A DNA stretch of 64,000 bases from assembly GCF_014279595.1 (NCBI RefSeq), contig NZ_CP047943.1:1982422-2046421 (forward strand). Direction: 5' to 3'. Shown piece by piece: positions 56,759 through 64,000 of this stretch. Made by a program: the position numbers and the translations under genes. The notes below the pieces were generated by a model. It was given only the letters and a program-made list of their open reading frames with translations. It was not told the origin of the DNA and made no database searches. Origin of the DNA: Synechococcus sp. RS9909. GTDB lineage: Bacteria; Cyanobacteriota; Cyanobacteriia; PCC-6307; Cyanobiaceae. Within the stretch, counting starts at the first letter, position 1; each line of letters begins with the position of its first letter.

Positions 56759-57085
56759 TCAGGCGGGCGGCTGCTCGAGCTGACTCTTCATCCGCTCCAG
56801 GGTGGTGTGCATCTGCTCGAACATCTGTTCCGGCGTGATGCCGAACTGACCCAGCTGGGTGCGGAGCTGCTCCACGGTGAGCTTGGCCTGAAAATCCTCC
56901 GACAGCTCAAACCGCTTCATGAAGACGCGGTAGCGCTCCATCAACTCCTCCATCGTGTCGATGAACTTTTTCTTGCCTTCCCGATCGAACTTGCCGTAAT
57001 CCGACCCCAGCTGCATCAGCTGCTGATAGTCACCGAACAGCCGCTTGGCCTCCTCCTGCACGATTTCGGAGTCAAAGAAGGCCAT
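56759..57085 (-). CDS. DUF1825 family protein
   Basis: A 108-residue helical soluble protein starting [20 protein letters not shown], with [20 protein letters not shown] and [15 protein letters not shown]1825 is cyanobacterial and uncharacterised. Starts a unit with tyrS-pyrF (73-bp gap); divergent from the LuxR-type regulator. Confidence 0.88.
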   Translation of the reverse strand: MAFFDSEIVQEEAKRLFGDYQQLMQLGSDYGKFDREGKKKFIDTMEELMERYRVFMKRFELSEDFQAKLTVEQLRTQLGQFGITPEQMFEQMHTTLERMKSQLEQPPA

Positions 57086-57169
57086 CGCCCATCGATCAAC
57101 TGCAAACCAGTTTGAACAATCCAGAAGCCACGTAACAGTGCGGATCCACGCCCCCTGATCAACGCCAAC

Positions 57170-57955
57170 ATGGCGGCAGTGCCTCGGACGCTGCCAGCGT
57201 TCCCACCCACCGTGGATCTGAGCTCGATGATCGGCGATGTGCAGCAACATCGGCGCGACAGCCGCGCCGTTTTGAGCCACTGCCGAACGGCCATTGCCAG
57301 TGCCGATCGAGCCCTGCTGGTCAGCTGGATGGGGTGGTTTGAAGGCATGGGCCCCCTGGTGGCCGCCACCTCGACCGAGGAGGAGTGCCTGCTCAGCCTG
57401 CAGAACAGCGACGCCGACCTGCTCGTTTGCACCGACATGCTGGAGATCGGCAGCGGCCCCAGCCTGGTGCGCCGCGCCAAGGAGGCCCATCCGGGTCTCA
57501 AGACGTTGATGCTGATTCAGCGACCGATTGTGCGAACGATTCTGGAAGCAGTAGAGGCCCACTGCGATGGCCTCTGCTCCCACCAGAGCACCGGCACGGG
57601 GTCTGTACGAACCGCCCTCGCTGCGATCGACAGCGACGGGACCTACATGGACGGGGTGATCACCGGGGTGCTGCGTCATGGCCGCCTCGGCGGCAGCTCC
57701 GGCCATGGCCCTCTCGCCGAACTGAGCCTGCGGGAAGAGGATGTGCTGCGTGGCCTCTGCCGAGGCATGAGCAATCAGGAGATCGCCGATGCCCTGGTGG
57801 TGTCGATCGACACGGTGAAATCCCACGTGAGCAGCCTGTTGCGCAAACTGCCGGCCAATGACCGCACCCACGCCGTTGTGGTGGCGTTTCGCGAAGGGCT
57901 CGTGGAACTGCCCAACCGGCCGCCGCGCTGGCGCAGTGGCGACCAGGGTCGGTAA
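57170..57955 (+). CDS. LuxR/NarL-type regulator with a degenerate receiver-like domain
   Basis: A 261-residue protein. The C-terminal HTH (about residues 185-240) is standard: LSLREEDVLRGLCRGMSNQE and VSIDTVKSHVSSLLRKLPAN. The N-terminal domain has receiver-like spacing with Asp89 (LLVCTDMLEIG), but the early acidic pair is missing and no Lys-Pro switch appears. It may be phosphorylation-independent. The true start could be within the first 20 codons. Confidence 0.82.
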   Translation: MAAVPRTLPAFPPTVDLSSMIGDVQQHRRDSRAVLSHCRTAIASADRALLVSWMGWFEGMGPLVAATSTEEECLLSLQNSDADLLVCTDMLEIGSGPSLVRRAKEAHPGLKTLMLIQRPIVRTILEAVEAHCDGLCSHQSTGTGSVRTALAAIDSDGTYMDGVITGVLRHGRLGGSSGHGPLAELSLREEDVLRGLCRGMSNQEIADALVVSIDTVKSHVSSLLRKLPANDRTHAVVVAFREGLVELPNRPPRWRSGDQGR

Positions 57956-57987
57956 GGTCCTGCCGAAGCAACGGGATAGCAGCAACC

Positions 57988-58569
57988 ATGGCCCGTGGGC
58001 ACTGGCTCGATCCCCTGGCCCGCAAAGTGCTTCAGGCGATGGGCGATCTCCCGGCCGACGCGCCGGCCCCCACCCTGCCTTCTGCATCCACGTCGGATCC
58101 GATCCAGGAGCCGGAATGGTTCCTCGATGTGAATCGGGCGACTGCGGAGCAGTGGCAGCGCCTGCCGGGCTGCACCGCCGCGATGATCGATCTCCTCATC
58201 CGTCTGCAGCAGGGTGGCGTGCAGTTCAGCCAGGCCGACGATCTGTTTCAACTGCTTGAGCTGCCGCCAGCGCTGGCGGAACGCTGGCGGCCATATCTGA
58301 TCTTCCACTGGTATGGCGATGCGCCCCCGCTGACTCAGGCGGCTCCGATCGATCTCAACGCTGATGCGGCTCCCACTCTGCAAGAGGCGCTGGCATGGCC
58401 GCCCCAACGGTTGGAGCGTCTGATCCAGGAGCGACGTCGCAGGCCCTTTGCCCACCTGGCCGACCTGCAGGAACGCCTTTGCCTGCCTCCTCAGACGGTG
58501 GAAGCCCTGATCGGGCGGGTGCGTTTCGGGGCGACGCCTCCGGGGCCCAGCCTGCCTCCCGGCCGCTGA
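57988..58569 (+). CDS. Helix-hairpin-helix (ComEA-like) protein
   Basis: A 193-residue soluble protein with two HhH-like units: residues about 46-75 (DVNRATAEQWQRLPGCTAAM) and about 122-185 (IDLNADAAPTLQEALAWPPQ; FAHLADLQERLCLPPQTVEA). No signal peptide, so not a secreted ComEA. Probably binds DNA. 33 bp after the LuxR-type gene and 7 bp before the GIY-YIG-like gene. Confidence 0.78.
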   Translation: MARGHWLDPLARKVLQAMGDLPADAPAPTLPSASTSDPIQEPEWFLDVNRATAEQWQRLPGCTAAMIDLLIRLQQGGVQFSQADDLFQLLELPPALAERWRPYLIFHWYGDAPPLTQAAPIDLNADAAPTLQEALAWPPQRLERLIQERRRRPFAHLADLQERLCLPPQTVEALIGRVRFGATPPGPSLPPGR

Positions 58570-58576
58570 AACGACC

Positions 58577-59167
58577 ATGGTGCCGACGCCTCGTCAGGGA
58601 GATCTTTTTGCCCAGACCAGTTGGAGCAGCAGCGCTGACGCTCCGGGCCTCAGCCTCAGTGCACCGCAGTTGCGCCACTGGCAACGCAAGATTCAACGTC
58701 ACCAAGCGCCCCTGTTCGCCGGCCATGGGCAACCCATGGCACTGCAGCAAACCCAGCTGTTTGATGGTCCAGCCGATCCCCTGGCCGCGCTGGCCCCCCT
58801 CAGCCTGCGCCCGCTGCCGCTCACCTTCTGGCGTTGGCCCGAGAGCCCCCATCAAGGAGCGGCGATCTACCTGGTGATGGATCGCCCCCACGATCTCAGC
58901 ACCCCGATCCTGCTCTACGTGGGCGAAACGAAAGCGGCGGATCGCCGTTGGAAAGGAGAGCACGACTGCAAGGCCTACCTGGCGGCCTATGGCGATGCCC
59001 TGTGCAGCGCCGGTCTGCAACAGCAGACCAGCATCCGCTTCTGGACCGATGTGCCAGCCGACACCCGGCAGCGACGACGGTTGGAACAGGCCCTGATCCA
59101 GGCCTGGTTACCGCCGTTCAACAAGGAGACCCGGGATCGATGGGCCACCCCCTTCAACACGGACTGA
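58577..59167 (+). CDS. GIY-YIG-like nuclease-family protein
   Basis: A 196-residue protein. The second half shows a GIY-YIG-type pattern with AIYLVMDRPH and ILLYVGETKAADRRWKGEHD, and a later conserved Glu (RRLEQALIQAWLPPFN). The usual GIY is AIY and YIG is YVG. The N-terminal 90 residues are not recognised. May form a pair with the HhH gene upstream. Confidence 0.75.
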   Translation: MVPTPRQGDLFAQTSWSSSADAPGLSLSAPQLRHWQRKIQRHQAPLFAGHGQPMALQQTQLFDGPADPLAALAPLSLRPLPLTFWRWPESPHQGAAIYLVMDRPHDLSTPILLYVGETKAADRRWKGEHDCKAYLAAYGDALCSAGLQQQTSIRFWTDVPADTRQRRRLEQALIQAWLPPFNKETRDRWATPFNTD

Positions 59168-59198
59168 TTCGTAGCATCGCTCCAGAAGCCGCTCCTCC

Positions 59199-60701
59199 AT
59201 GTCGTTCTCACGATCACCTGCCACGCTCCAGAACTGGAGCGGTTCCGTGCTGGCCGTGGGGATCGCCGCCAACGACCCCCAGGGCCTGATCGGCCAACTG
59301 GAGGCGCGCCTGAACAGCCCGCTGGGCAGCTGGCTGGAGAAGCAGCGCTTCCAGGCCAAAGCTGGGGAGGTGGTCAGCCTTCAACTTCTCCACCAGGATC
59401 TGAGCCGTCTGGTGCTGGTGGGCCTGGGCGATGCGACAACGGCCGATGGACCGACAGCGGATGTCGCAACGCTGCGTCAGGCCGCGGCAGCGCTGGCCAA
59501 GGCCTGCATCGGCCTTGACGGTCGCGCCGGCGTCCATCTCCCCTGGGGAAGCGATGGAACCGGCGCCGCCGAGGCGGTCGCCGAAGCGATCCGGCTGTCG
59601 CTGTATCGCGACACCCGCTTCCGCAGCCAACCCGAACCACGCCTCCAGCCCGACCATTTTGACCTGCTCGGCGATCTGCCCGCCGACCTCAGCGACGCCT
59701 TGGAGCGGGTCGATGCCCATTGCGCCGGCGTTGAGCTGGCCAGGGAACTGGTGGCAGCGCCACCCAACAGCGTCACCCCGGCCGCTTTGGCCGACACCGC
59801 AGCCGCCATCGCCGCTGAGCACAACCTCGAGCTCCAGGTGCTGGAGCGGGGAGACTGCGCCGCGCGGAACATGGGCGCGTTTCTCGCGGTGAGTCAGGGC
59901 TCCGATCTCGATCCCAAGTTCATCCACCTCACCTACCGCGCACCCGGACCGATCCAGACCCGTCTGGTGCTGGTGGGCAAGGGGCTCACCTTCGATTCCG
60001 GCGGCTACAACCTCAAGGTGGGTGGCGCCCAGATCGACATGATGAAGTACGACATGGGGGGCAGCGCGGCGGTGTTCGGCGCGATGCGCACCATCGCCCA
60101 ACGGCGACCGGCCGGCCTGGAGGTGCACATGCTGGTGGCCTCCTGCGAAAACATGATCAATGGGTCCGCCGTCCATCCCGGTGACATCGTCACCGCCTCC
60201 AACGGCACCACGATCGAAATCAACAACACCGATGCCGAAGGCCGTCTGACCCTGGCGGATGCGCTCGTGTACGCCAGCGGCCTCAAGCCCGACGCGATCG
60301 TGGATCTGGCCACGCTGACCGGAGCCTGTGTGATTGCCCTCGGCGAGGAAATCGCCGGTCTGTGGTCGGAGCATGACCCCCTGGCGGACAGCCTCAGGCA
60401 GGCGGCGGAGCAGGCCGGGGAAGGTCTGTGGCGCATGCCGATGCAGACGAGTTATCGCGAGGGGCTGAAATCAACCCTGGCGGATCTGAAAAACACTGGC
60501 CCCCGTCCCGGCGGCTCTATCACCGCAGCGCTCTTCCTGAAGGAATTCGTGGAGGGCGATATCCCCTGGGCCCACATGGATATCGCCGGCACCGTGTGGA
60601 GTGACAAAGGCCGGGGGCTCGACCCCGCCGGCGCCACCGGCTACGGAGTGCGCACCCTGGTGCACTGGATCTGCAGCCGAGCCGACCAGGCCAGCGACTA
60701 A
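59199..60701 (+). CDS. pepA: Leucyl aminopeptidase (PepA, M17)
   Basis: A 500-residue M17 metallopeptidase that releases N-terminal residues. The Zn-site signature is NTDAEGRLTLADAL; LVGKGLTFDSGGYNLK and KYDMGGSAAV are also characteristic. Length and domain order normal. Confidence 0.96.
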   Translation: MSFSRSPATLQNWSGSVLAVGIAANDPQGLIGQLEARLNSPLGSWLEKQRFQAKAGEVVSLQLLHQDLSRLVLVGLGDATTADGPTADVATLRQAAAALAKACIGLDGRAGVHLPWGSDGTGAAEAVAEAIRLSLYRDTRFRSQPEPRLQPDHFDLLGDLPADLSDALERVDAHCAGVELARELVAAPPNSVTPAALADTAAAIAAEHNLELQVLERGDCAARNMGAFLAVSQGSDLDPKFIHLTYRAPGPIQTRLVLVGKGLTFDSGGYNLKVGGAQIDMMKYDMGGSAAVFGAMRTIAQRRPAGLEVHMLVASCENMINGSAVHPGDIVTASNGTTIEINNTDAEGRLTLADALVYASGLKPDAIVDLATLTGACVIALGEEIAGLWSEHDPLADSLRQAAEQAGEGLWRMPMQTSYREGLKSTLADLKNTGPRPGGSITAALFLKEFVEGDIPWAHMDIAGTVWSDKGRGLDPAGATGYGVRTLVHWICSRADQASD

Positions 60702-60732
60702 ATTCCTGTCGCGTTCGACACAGCCCCCTGCG

Positions 60733-60984
60733 ATGGCCTCACGCCCGATTCGCTGGTATCTGCGAGCTCAACTGGGTATCCTGCTGCTCCCGGCTGGCCT
60801 TTGCTTGTTCGGCGAAGCGGTCAGCCGCCGGCTGCTACAGGCCCTGGGCAATGACGGCGGGCCCTGGTTCTGGTACGGCACCCTCAGCCTGATCTGCATC
60901 AATGCAGGTGTGGGACTGATGATCGAGAGCGGTCTGCTTCGTGGCTACCCCGGACGATCGGGGCCCTCGACGCCACGGGACTGA
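60733..60984 (+). CDS. Small hypothetical membrane protein
   Basis: An 83-residue protein with two hydrophobic segments (WYLRAQLGILLLPAGLCLFG and WYGTLSLICINAGVGLMIES) and a basic tail. The ATG at 60733 is 31 bp after pepA. I recall no family. Confidence 0.6.
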   Translation: MASRPIRWYLRAQLGILLLPAGLCLFGEAVSRRLLQALGNDGGPWFWYGTLSLICINAGVGLMIESGLLRGYPGRSGPSTPRD

Positions 60985-61001
60985 GACGGCCCTGCCAGGG
61001 C

Positions 61002-61217
61002 TCAGGAAGCAGCGGCGGTAACGACCCGGTCCTCAGAGTCGGCAGCATGCCGGCTGAAGCGGAGGCTGCTGGGACACTCCAGCGCGTGAATCTGCCAACG
61101 GGCCCGCTCGGAAAACGACGCCATCACCCGATCGAGATCATCAGAGGCCTGCTTGGGCGAGGGATAGGGACCGATGTGACGGGTCACCAATCCGTCTTTG
61201 ATAGTCAGCAGATACAT
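61002..61217 (-). CDS. Small hypothetical protein
   Basis: A 71-residue soluble protein starting MYLLTIKDGLVTRHIGPYPS, with SERARWQIHALECPSS. The ATG at 61217 has a strong ribosome-binding site (GGGGGGAGGA just upstream); the longer frame to 61295 lacks one. I believe related short proteins occur in marine Synechococcus, but have no function to offer. Confidence 0.65.
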   Translation of the reverse strand: MYLLTIKDGLVTRHIGPYPSPKQASDDLDRVMASFSERARWQIHALECPSSLRFSRHAADSEDRVVTAAAS

Positions 61218-61355
61218 ACATCCTCCCCCCAAATCACCGTCAGATGGTAAGCAGGGTGATTGAGCTTGTGAATGGGGGAAAACCCGCACCTTCACTGAGA
61301 AGTGGCTGAGCCAAGGCTCCCAGCCGCCTTTAGATTTTCCTTCTATTTCAGATCC

Positions 61356-61991
61356 TCAACGCCAGGAATCGCCGCGCCGTGCCCGCTCACCCCAGACCGC
61401 GTCCAGCCGTTGATCGCGCCCGCAGCTGAATCGGTAATAGCGGTAACGCAGGGGATGCCGCTCCGCGTAATTCTGGTGATACGTTTCAGCTGGCCAGAAG
61501 CGCACAGCTGAGCGGACCTGCACCTTGAGCCGATCGGAGGGCAGCTTGAGTTCTTTTGCAGCAGCAGCGACACTGGCCTTAGCCTTGGCTGCCTGCTGGG
61601 CGCCTTCGGTGAAGATCACGGGGCGATAGGAATCGCCGCGATCGCAGAACTGACCGCCGCCATCGAGGGGGTCCACATTGCGCCAGTAGTGACGCAACAA
61701 GGTGGCATAGCTGATCCTCTCCGGGTCAAAACGGACGCGCACCGCCTCCTGATGCCCCGTGCGTTCACCGCTCACCTGCTGGTAAGTCGGCCGGAGCACA
61801 TGGCCACCGCTGTAGCCACTTTCAGCAGAGAGAACGCCGGGGAGCTCTTCAAGGTCATGCTCCAGACACCAGAAGCATCCACCGGCAAACACCGCCTCTT
61901 GCACGGATGCGGCGACAGCGGGAGTCCCCTGCAGGCTGAGCAGCAGCAGCAGACCGAGGGCAAGGCCTCGCAGCCAATGGCGACGTGTCAT
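61356..61991 (-). CDS. msrA: Exported peptide-methionine (S)-S-oxide reductase
   Basis: The 211-residue MsrA has the active site GCFWC (Cys39, Cys42) and the later [21 protein letters not shown]. It has an N-terminal Tat-like signal ([19 protein letters not shown]), so it is predicted to act in the periplasm or thylakoid lumen. The ATG at 61991 overlaps the lpxB stop as ATGA. Confidence 0.92.
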   Translation of the reverse strand: MTRRHWLRGLALGLLLLLSLQGTPAVAASVQEAVFAGGCFWCLEHDLEELPGVLSAESGYSGGHVLRPTYQQVSGERTGHQEAVRVRFDPERISYATLLRHYWRNVDPLDGGGQFCDRGDSYRPVIFTEGAQQAAKAKASVAAAAKELKLPSDRLKVQVRSAVRFWPAETYHQNYAERHPLRYRYYRFSCGRDQRLDAVWGERARRGDSWR

Positions 61992-63175
61992 CGAGAGCAT
62001 GGCTGCACCGACTCGAGGATGGCGACGGCGGCTCGATCGGTGACACCGGGGCTGCCGAGGGTGGCGCTGAGCCTGGCATAGCCGGCCAGCATGTGATCGC
62101 GACAGGAACGGTCACCCAGGAGCGGCTGGGCCTCGCGCACCAGCGCTTCGGCCGTGAACGCATCCTGGAGCAGTTCGGGCACCAACCGCTCCCCCAGCAG
62201 CAGGTTGACCGGGGAAATGTGGTCCACCTGAAAGCGCAGCAGATGGCGAGCCACCAAGGCCGTGAGTCGGCTCACCCGGTACCCCACCACCTGGGGGACC
62301 CCATGCAGGGCCAACTCCAGGTTGATCGTTCCCGATTTCCCCAGGGCCAGATCCGCGGCGGCGAAGAGGCTGGGCTTGAGACGGTCGGCGTCGGCGGCTG
62401 CGATGACGCGCCCCCGCACGCCGGCCTCCTGCAGAGCCTGGCGCAGCGACTCTTCAAAGGCCGCAAGCCCGGCGGGCACCATCACTTCAAGGGCTGGATC
62501 GGCAGCCTGCAACCGGGCAGCGGCATCCACCAGAACCGGCATCAAATAGCGCAGCTCCTGGGGCCTGGAGGCGGGCAGCAGCAACAGCAGGGGAGCCTCG
62601 GCGGGGAGCGCCAGGGTGCGGCGAGCTTCCGAACGGGAAGGGCGATGGGCCGCCAGATCGAGGAGCGGATGGCCCACCCAGGTGACCTCGGCACCGCGGG
62701 CGGCATAAAACTCCGCTTCAGCAGGAAAGATCGCCAGGATGCGATCGGTGAAACGCAGCAGACGCGTGGTGCCGCCATCGCCCATGCGCCAGGCCCATTC
62801 CTGCGGGGCGATGTAATACGTGATCGGCACATGGGGCAGACGCCGCCGCAGATCGCGGCCCAGGCGCACGTTCGCCCCCATGTAGTCGATCAGCACCACC
62901 ACATCAGGCGGTCGAGACCTCAGCAGCTGATTGACCCGGGCCTGAAGCCGCAGGGTGGGCACCACCAGGGGCAGTGCCTCCCACAGGCCGATCGCCCCCA
63001 TCGGCGCCGTGTCGGCGAGCAACTCAGCGCCAGCCTCACGCATGCGTTCACCACCGAGGGCAAGCACGTCCAGCGCAAGGCCGAGCCGCTTCGCCTGACG
63101 ATGGAGGGCTTCGATGAGAAGGCTCCCCTGCAGATCACCGGACACCTCGCCGGTGCTGATCAGGATGCGGACCAT
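61988..63175 (-). CDS. lpxB: Lipid-A-disaccharide synthase
   Basis: A 395-residue GT19 enzyme joining UDP-diacylglucosamine and lipid X. Motifs: [50 protein letters not shown] and [23 protein letters not shown] at 63175 overlaps the lpxA stop. Confidence 0.95.
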   Translation of the reverse strand: MVRILISTGEVSGDLQGSLLIEALHRQAKRLGLALDVLALGGERMREAGAELLADTAPMGAIGLWEALPLVVPTLRLQARVNQLLRSRPPDVVVLIDYMGANVRLGRDLRRRLPHVPITYYIAPQEWAWRMGDGGTTRLLRFTDRILAIFPAEAEFYAARGAEVTWVGHPLLDLAAHRPSRSEARRTLALPAEAPLLLLLPASRPQELRYLMPVLVDAAARLQAADPALEVMVPAGLAAFEESLRQALQEAGVRGRVIAAADADRLKPSLFAAADLALGKSGTINLELALHGVPQVVGYRVSRLTALVARHLLRFQVDHISPVNLLLGERLVPELLQDAFTAEALVREAQPLLGDRSCRDHMLAGYARLSATLGSPGVTDRAAVAILESVQPCSR

Positions 63176-63981
63176 CAGCGACCGCCGGCAGCGGGCATCG
63201 GGCCACGACGCCCCTTGGTGATGGAAGCCTCCAGGAAGCTGCAGAGATGGTCTGCAGCCGGCAGAAGAGCCGTCTGGCGCGCCTGACGGAGGCTTTCGGC
63301 GATCACCAGATCAGAGCGATAAATCAGGGTCCAGATGTCCTGAAGCTGACGCAGCTCCTCCCCTCCATTGCTCTGATCCAGGCCACGGCGCCGCAGCCCC
63401 ACCCGATTCAGTCCCCGAACCCGACCGGGGTGCCCTTCCACCAGGCAGTAAGGCGGCACATCCCGATCCACCCGGGTCATGCCGCCGACCATCGCCAAGC
63501 CGCCGATGTGCACAAACTGATGAATGCCGAGACAGCCACCAATCACGGCACGATCTTCAATCTCCACATGGCCGGCCACCTGGATGCCGTTGGACATGAT
63601 GATCCCATTGCCGAGCAGACAGTTGTGACCGAGATGGCAGTAGGCCATCAACAAGTTGTGGTCGCCAATTCGGGTGACTTCCCCCTCATCGGTGGCGCGA
63701 TTGATGGTGACGCATTCACGGATGGTGTTGTGATCGCCGATCACTACCTCCGTCGGGGCACCGCGATACTTCAGATCCTGAGGTTCCTGGCCAAGACAGG
63801 CACCTGGGAAGATGCGATTCGAGCTACCGATGGTCAGACGGCCATCGAGCACGACATGGGGACCGATCCAGGAGTTGGCACCGATCCGCACGCCAGGACC
63901 GACCACGGCGCCAGGTCCGATCACAACCCCTTCGGCCAGCTCGGCCCTGGGGTCCACAACAGCCAGAGGATGGATCTGCAC
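63175..63981 (-). CDS. lpxA: Acyl-[ACP]-UDP-N-acetylglucosamine O-acyltransferase (5' end uncertain)
   Basis: A left-handed beta-helix acyltransferase, first step of lipid A. Hexapeptide repeats ([40 protein letters not shown]), the catalytic His region ([20 protein letters not shown]) and the C-terminal helical domain are present. The GTG at 63981 is the first start codon in view, but the frame stays open to 64000 (reading [10 protein letters not shown]), so the true start may lie outside the window. Confidence 0.9.
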   Translation of the reverse strand: MQIHPLAVVDPRAELAEGVVIGPGAVVGPGVRIGANSWIGPHVVLDGRLTIGSSNRIFPGACLGQEPQDLKYRGAPTEVVIGDHNTIRECVTINRATDEGEVTRIGDHNLLMAYCHLGHNCLLGNGIIMSNGIQVAGHVEIEDRAVIGGCLGIHQFVHIGGLAMVGGMTRVDRDVPPYCLVEGHPGRVRGLNRVGLRRRGLDQSNGGEELRQLQDIWTLIYRSDLVIAESLRQARQTALLPAADHLCSFLEASITKGRRGPMPAAGGR

Positions 63982-64000
63982 CGCCGAATCCTCGCTGATG

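Overview
The window is a 64 kb piece of a GC-rich picocyanobacterial chromosome, most likely Synechococcus/Cyanobium. The evidence is ndhB, Vipp1, a cyAbrB regulator, a Ycf46-type AAA ATPase, an A2-type cta oxidase locus, and several families I know mainly from cyanobacteria (DUF1825, DUF2808, DUF3086, DUF3119). The genus call is from recalled protein similarity and gene order, not a search. Coding density is very high: genes often share ATGA or TGATG stop/start overlaps, and the largest gap is only about 250 bp (4145-4395). I see no rRNA, insertion sequence, integrase, prophage or CRISPR array. Two tRNA genes are present (Arg-TCT, Gly-TCC).

Layout. 1-7.5 kb: a heme A/cytochrome oxidase locus, with ctaA-ctaB plus an ABC-2 exporter and a cut-off gene on the minus strand, divergent from ctaCDE. 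7.5-11.1 kb: a cyAbrB regulator, an HdeD-like membrane protein, riboflavin synthase, a bifunctional-nuclease family protein and an Fe-S aldo/keto reductase. 11.1-17.2 kb: a minus-strand run ending in topA read order topA, lipoprotein, DUF2232, CobT-like protein, Tat lipoprotein. 17.3-20.4 kb: ndhB, an orphan MacB-like ATPase and an OmpR-type regulator. 20.4-29 kb: M23 peptidase, birA, aminotransferase, trxA, vipp1, a DciA-like protein and a glycosyltransferase/EamA cluster.

29-43.5 kb: a housekeeping run on the plus strand, sppA-aroH-DUF2808, then rpmH-rnpA-PH-yidC-DUF177-ycf46-small ORF-serS-rseP-rpsN-pnp, then cysQ, rsmI and an HTH protein carrying an in-frame 24-bp repeat. 43.5-50.5 kb: tRNA-Arg, small ORFs, glgX, a metallo-beta-lactamase-like pseudoenzyme, HU, gluQ, a miniature zinc-finger protein, a 2-hydroxyacid dehydrogenase and tRNA-Gly. 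50.5-64 kb: a GPH-type sugar symporter, MlaE permease, DUF3119, DUF3086, plsY, pyrF-tyrS-DUF1825 (minus), an atypical LuxR regulator, an HhH protein, a GIY-YIG-like protein, pepA, small ORFs, exported msrA, and lpxB-lpxA.

I did not find a clear new multi-gene defence or metabolic system. The best leads are single-gene oddities: an Ig-like (Big_2-like) insertion in YidC, a metal-ligand-free MBL-fold protein, a DciA protein with a C-terminal four-cysteine ribbon, a free-standing DnaJ-type zinc module, a possible structured RNA at 49963-50038, and several tiny membrane ORFs.
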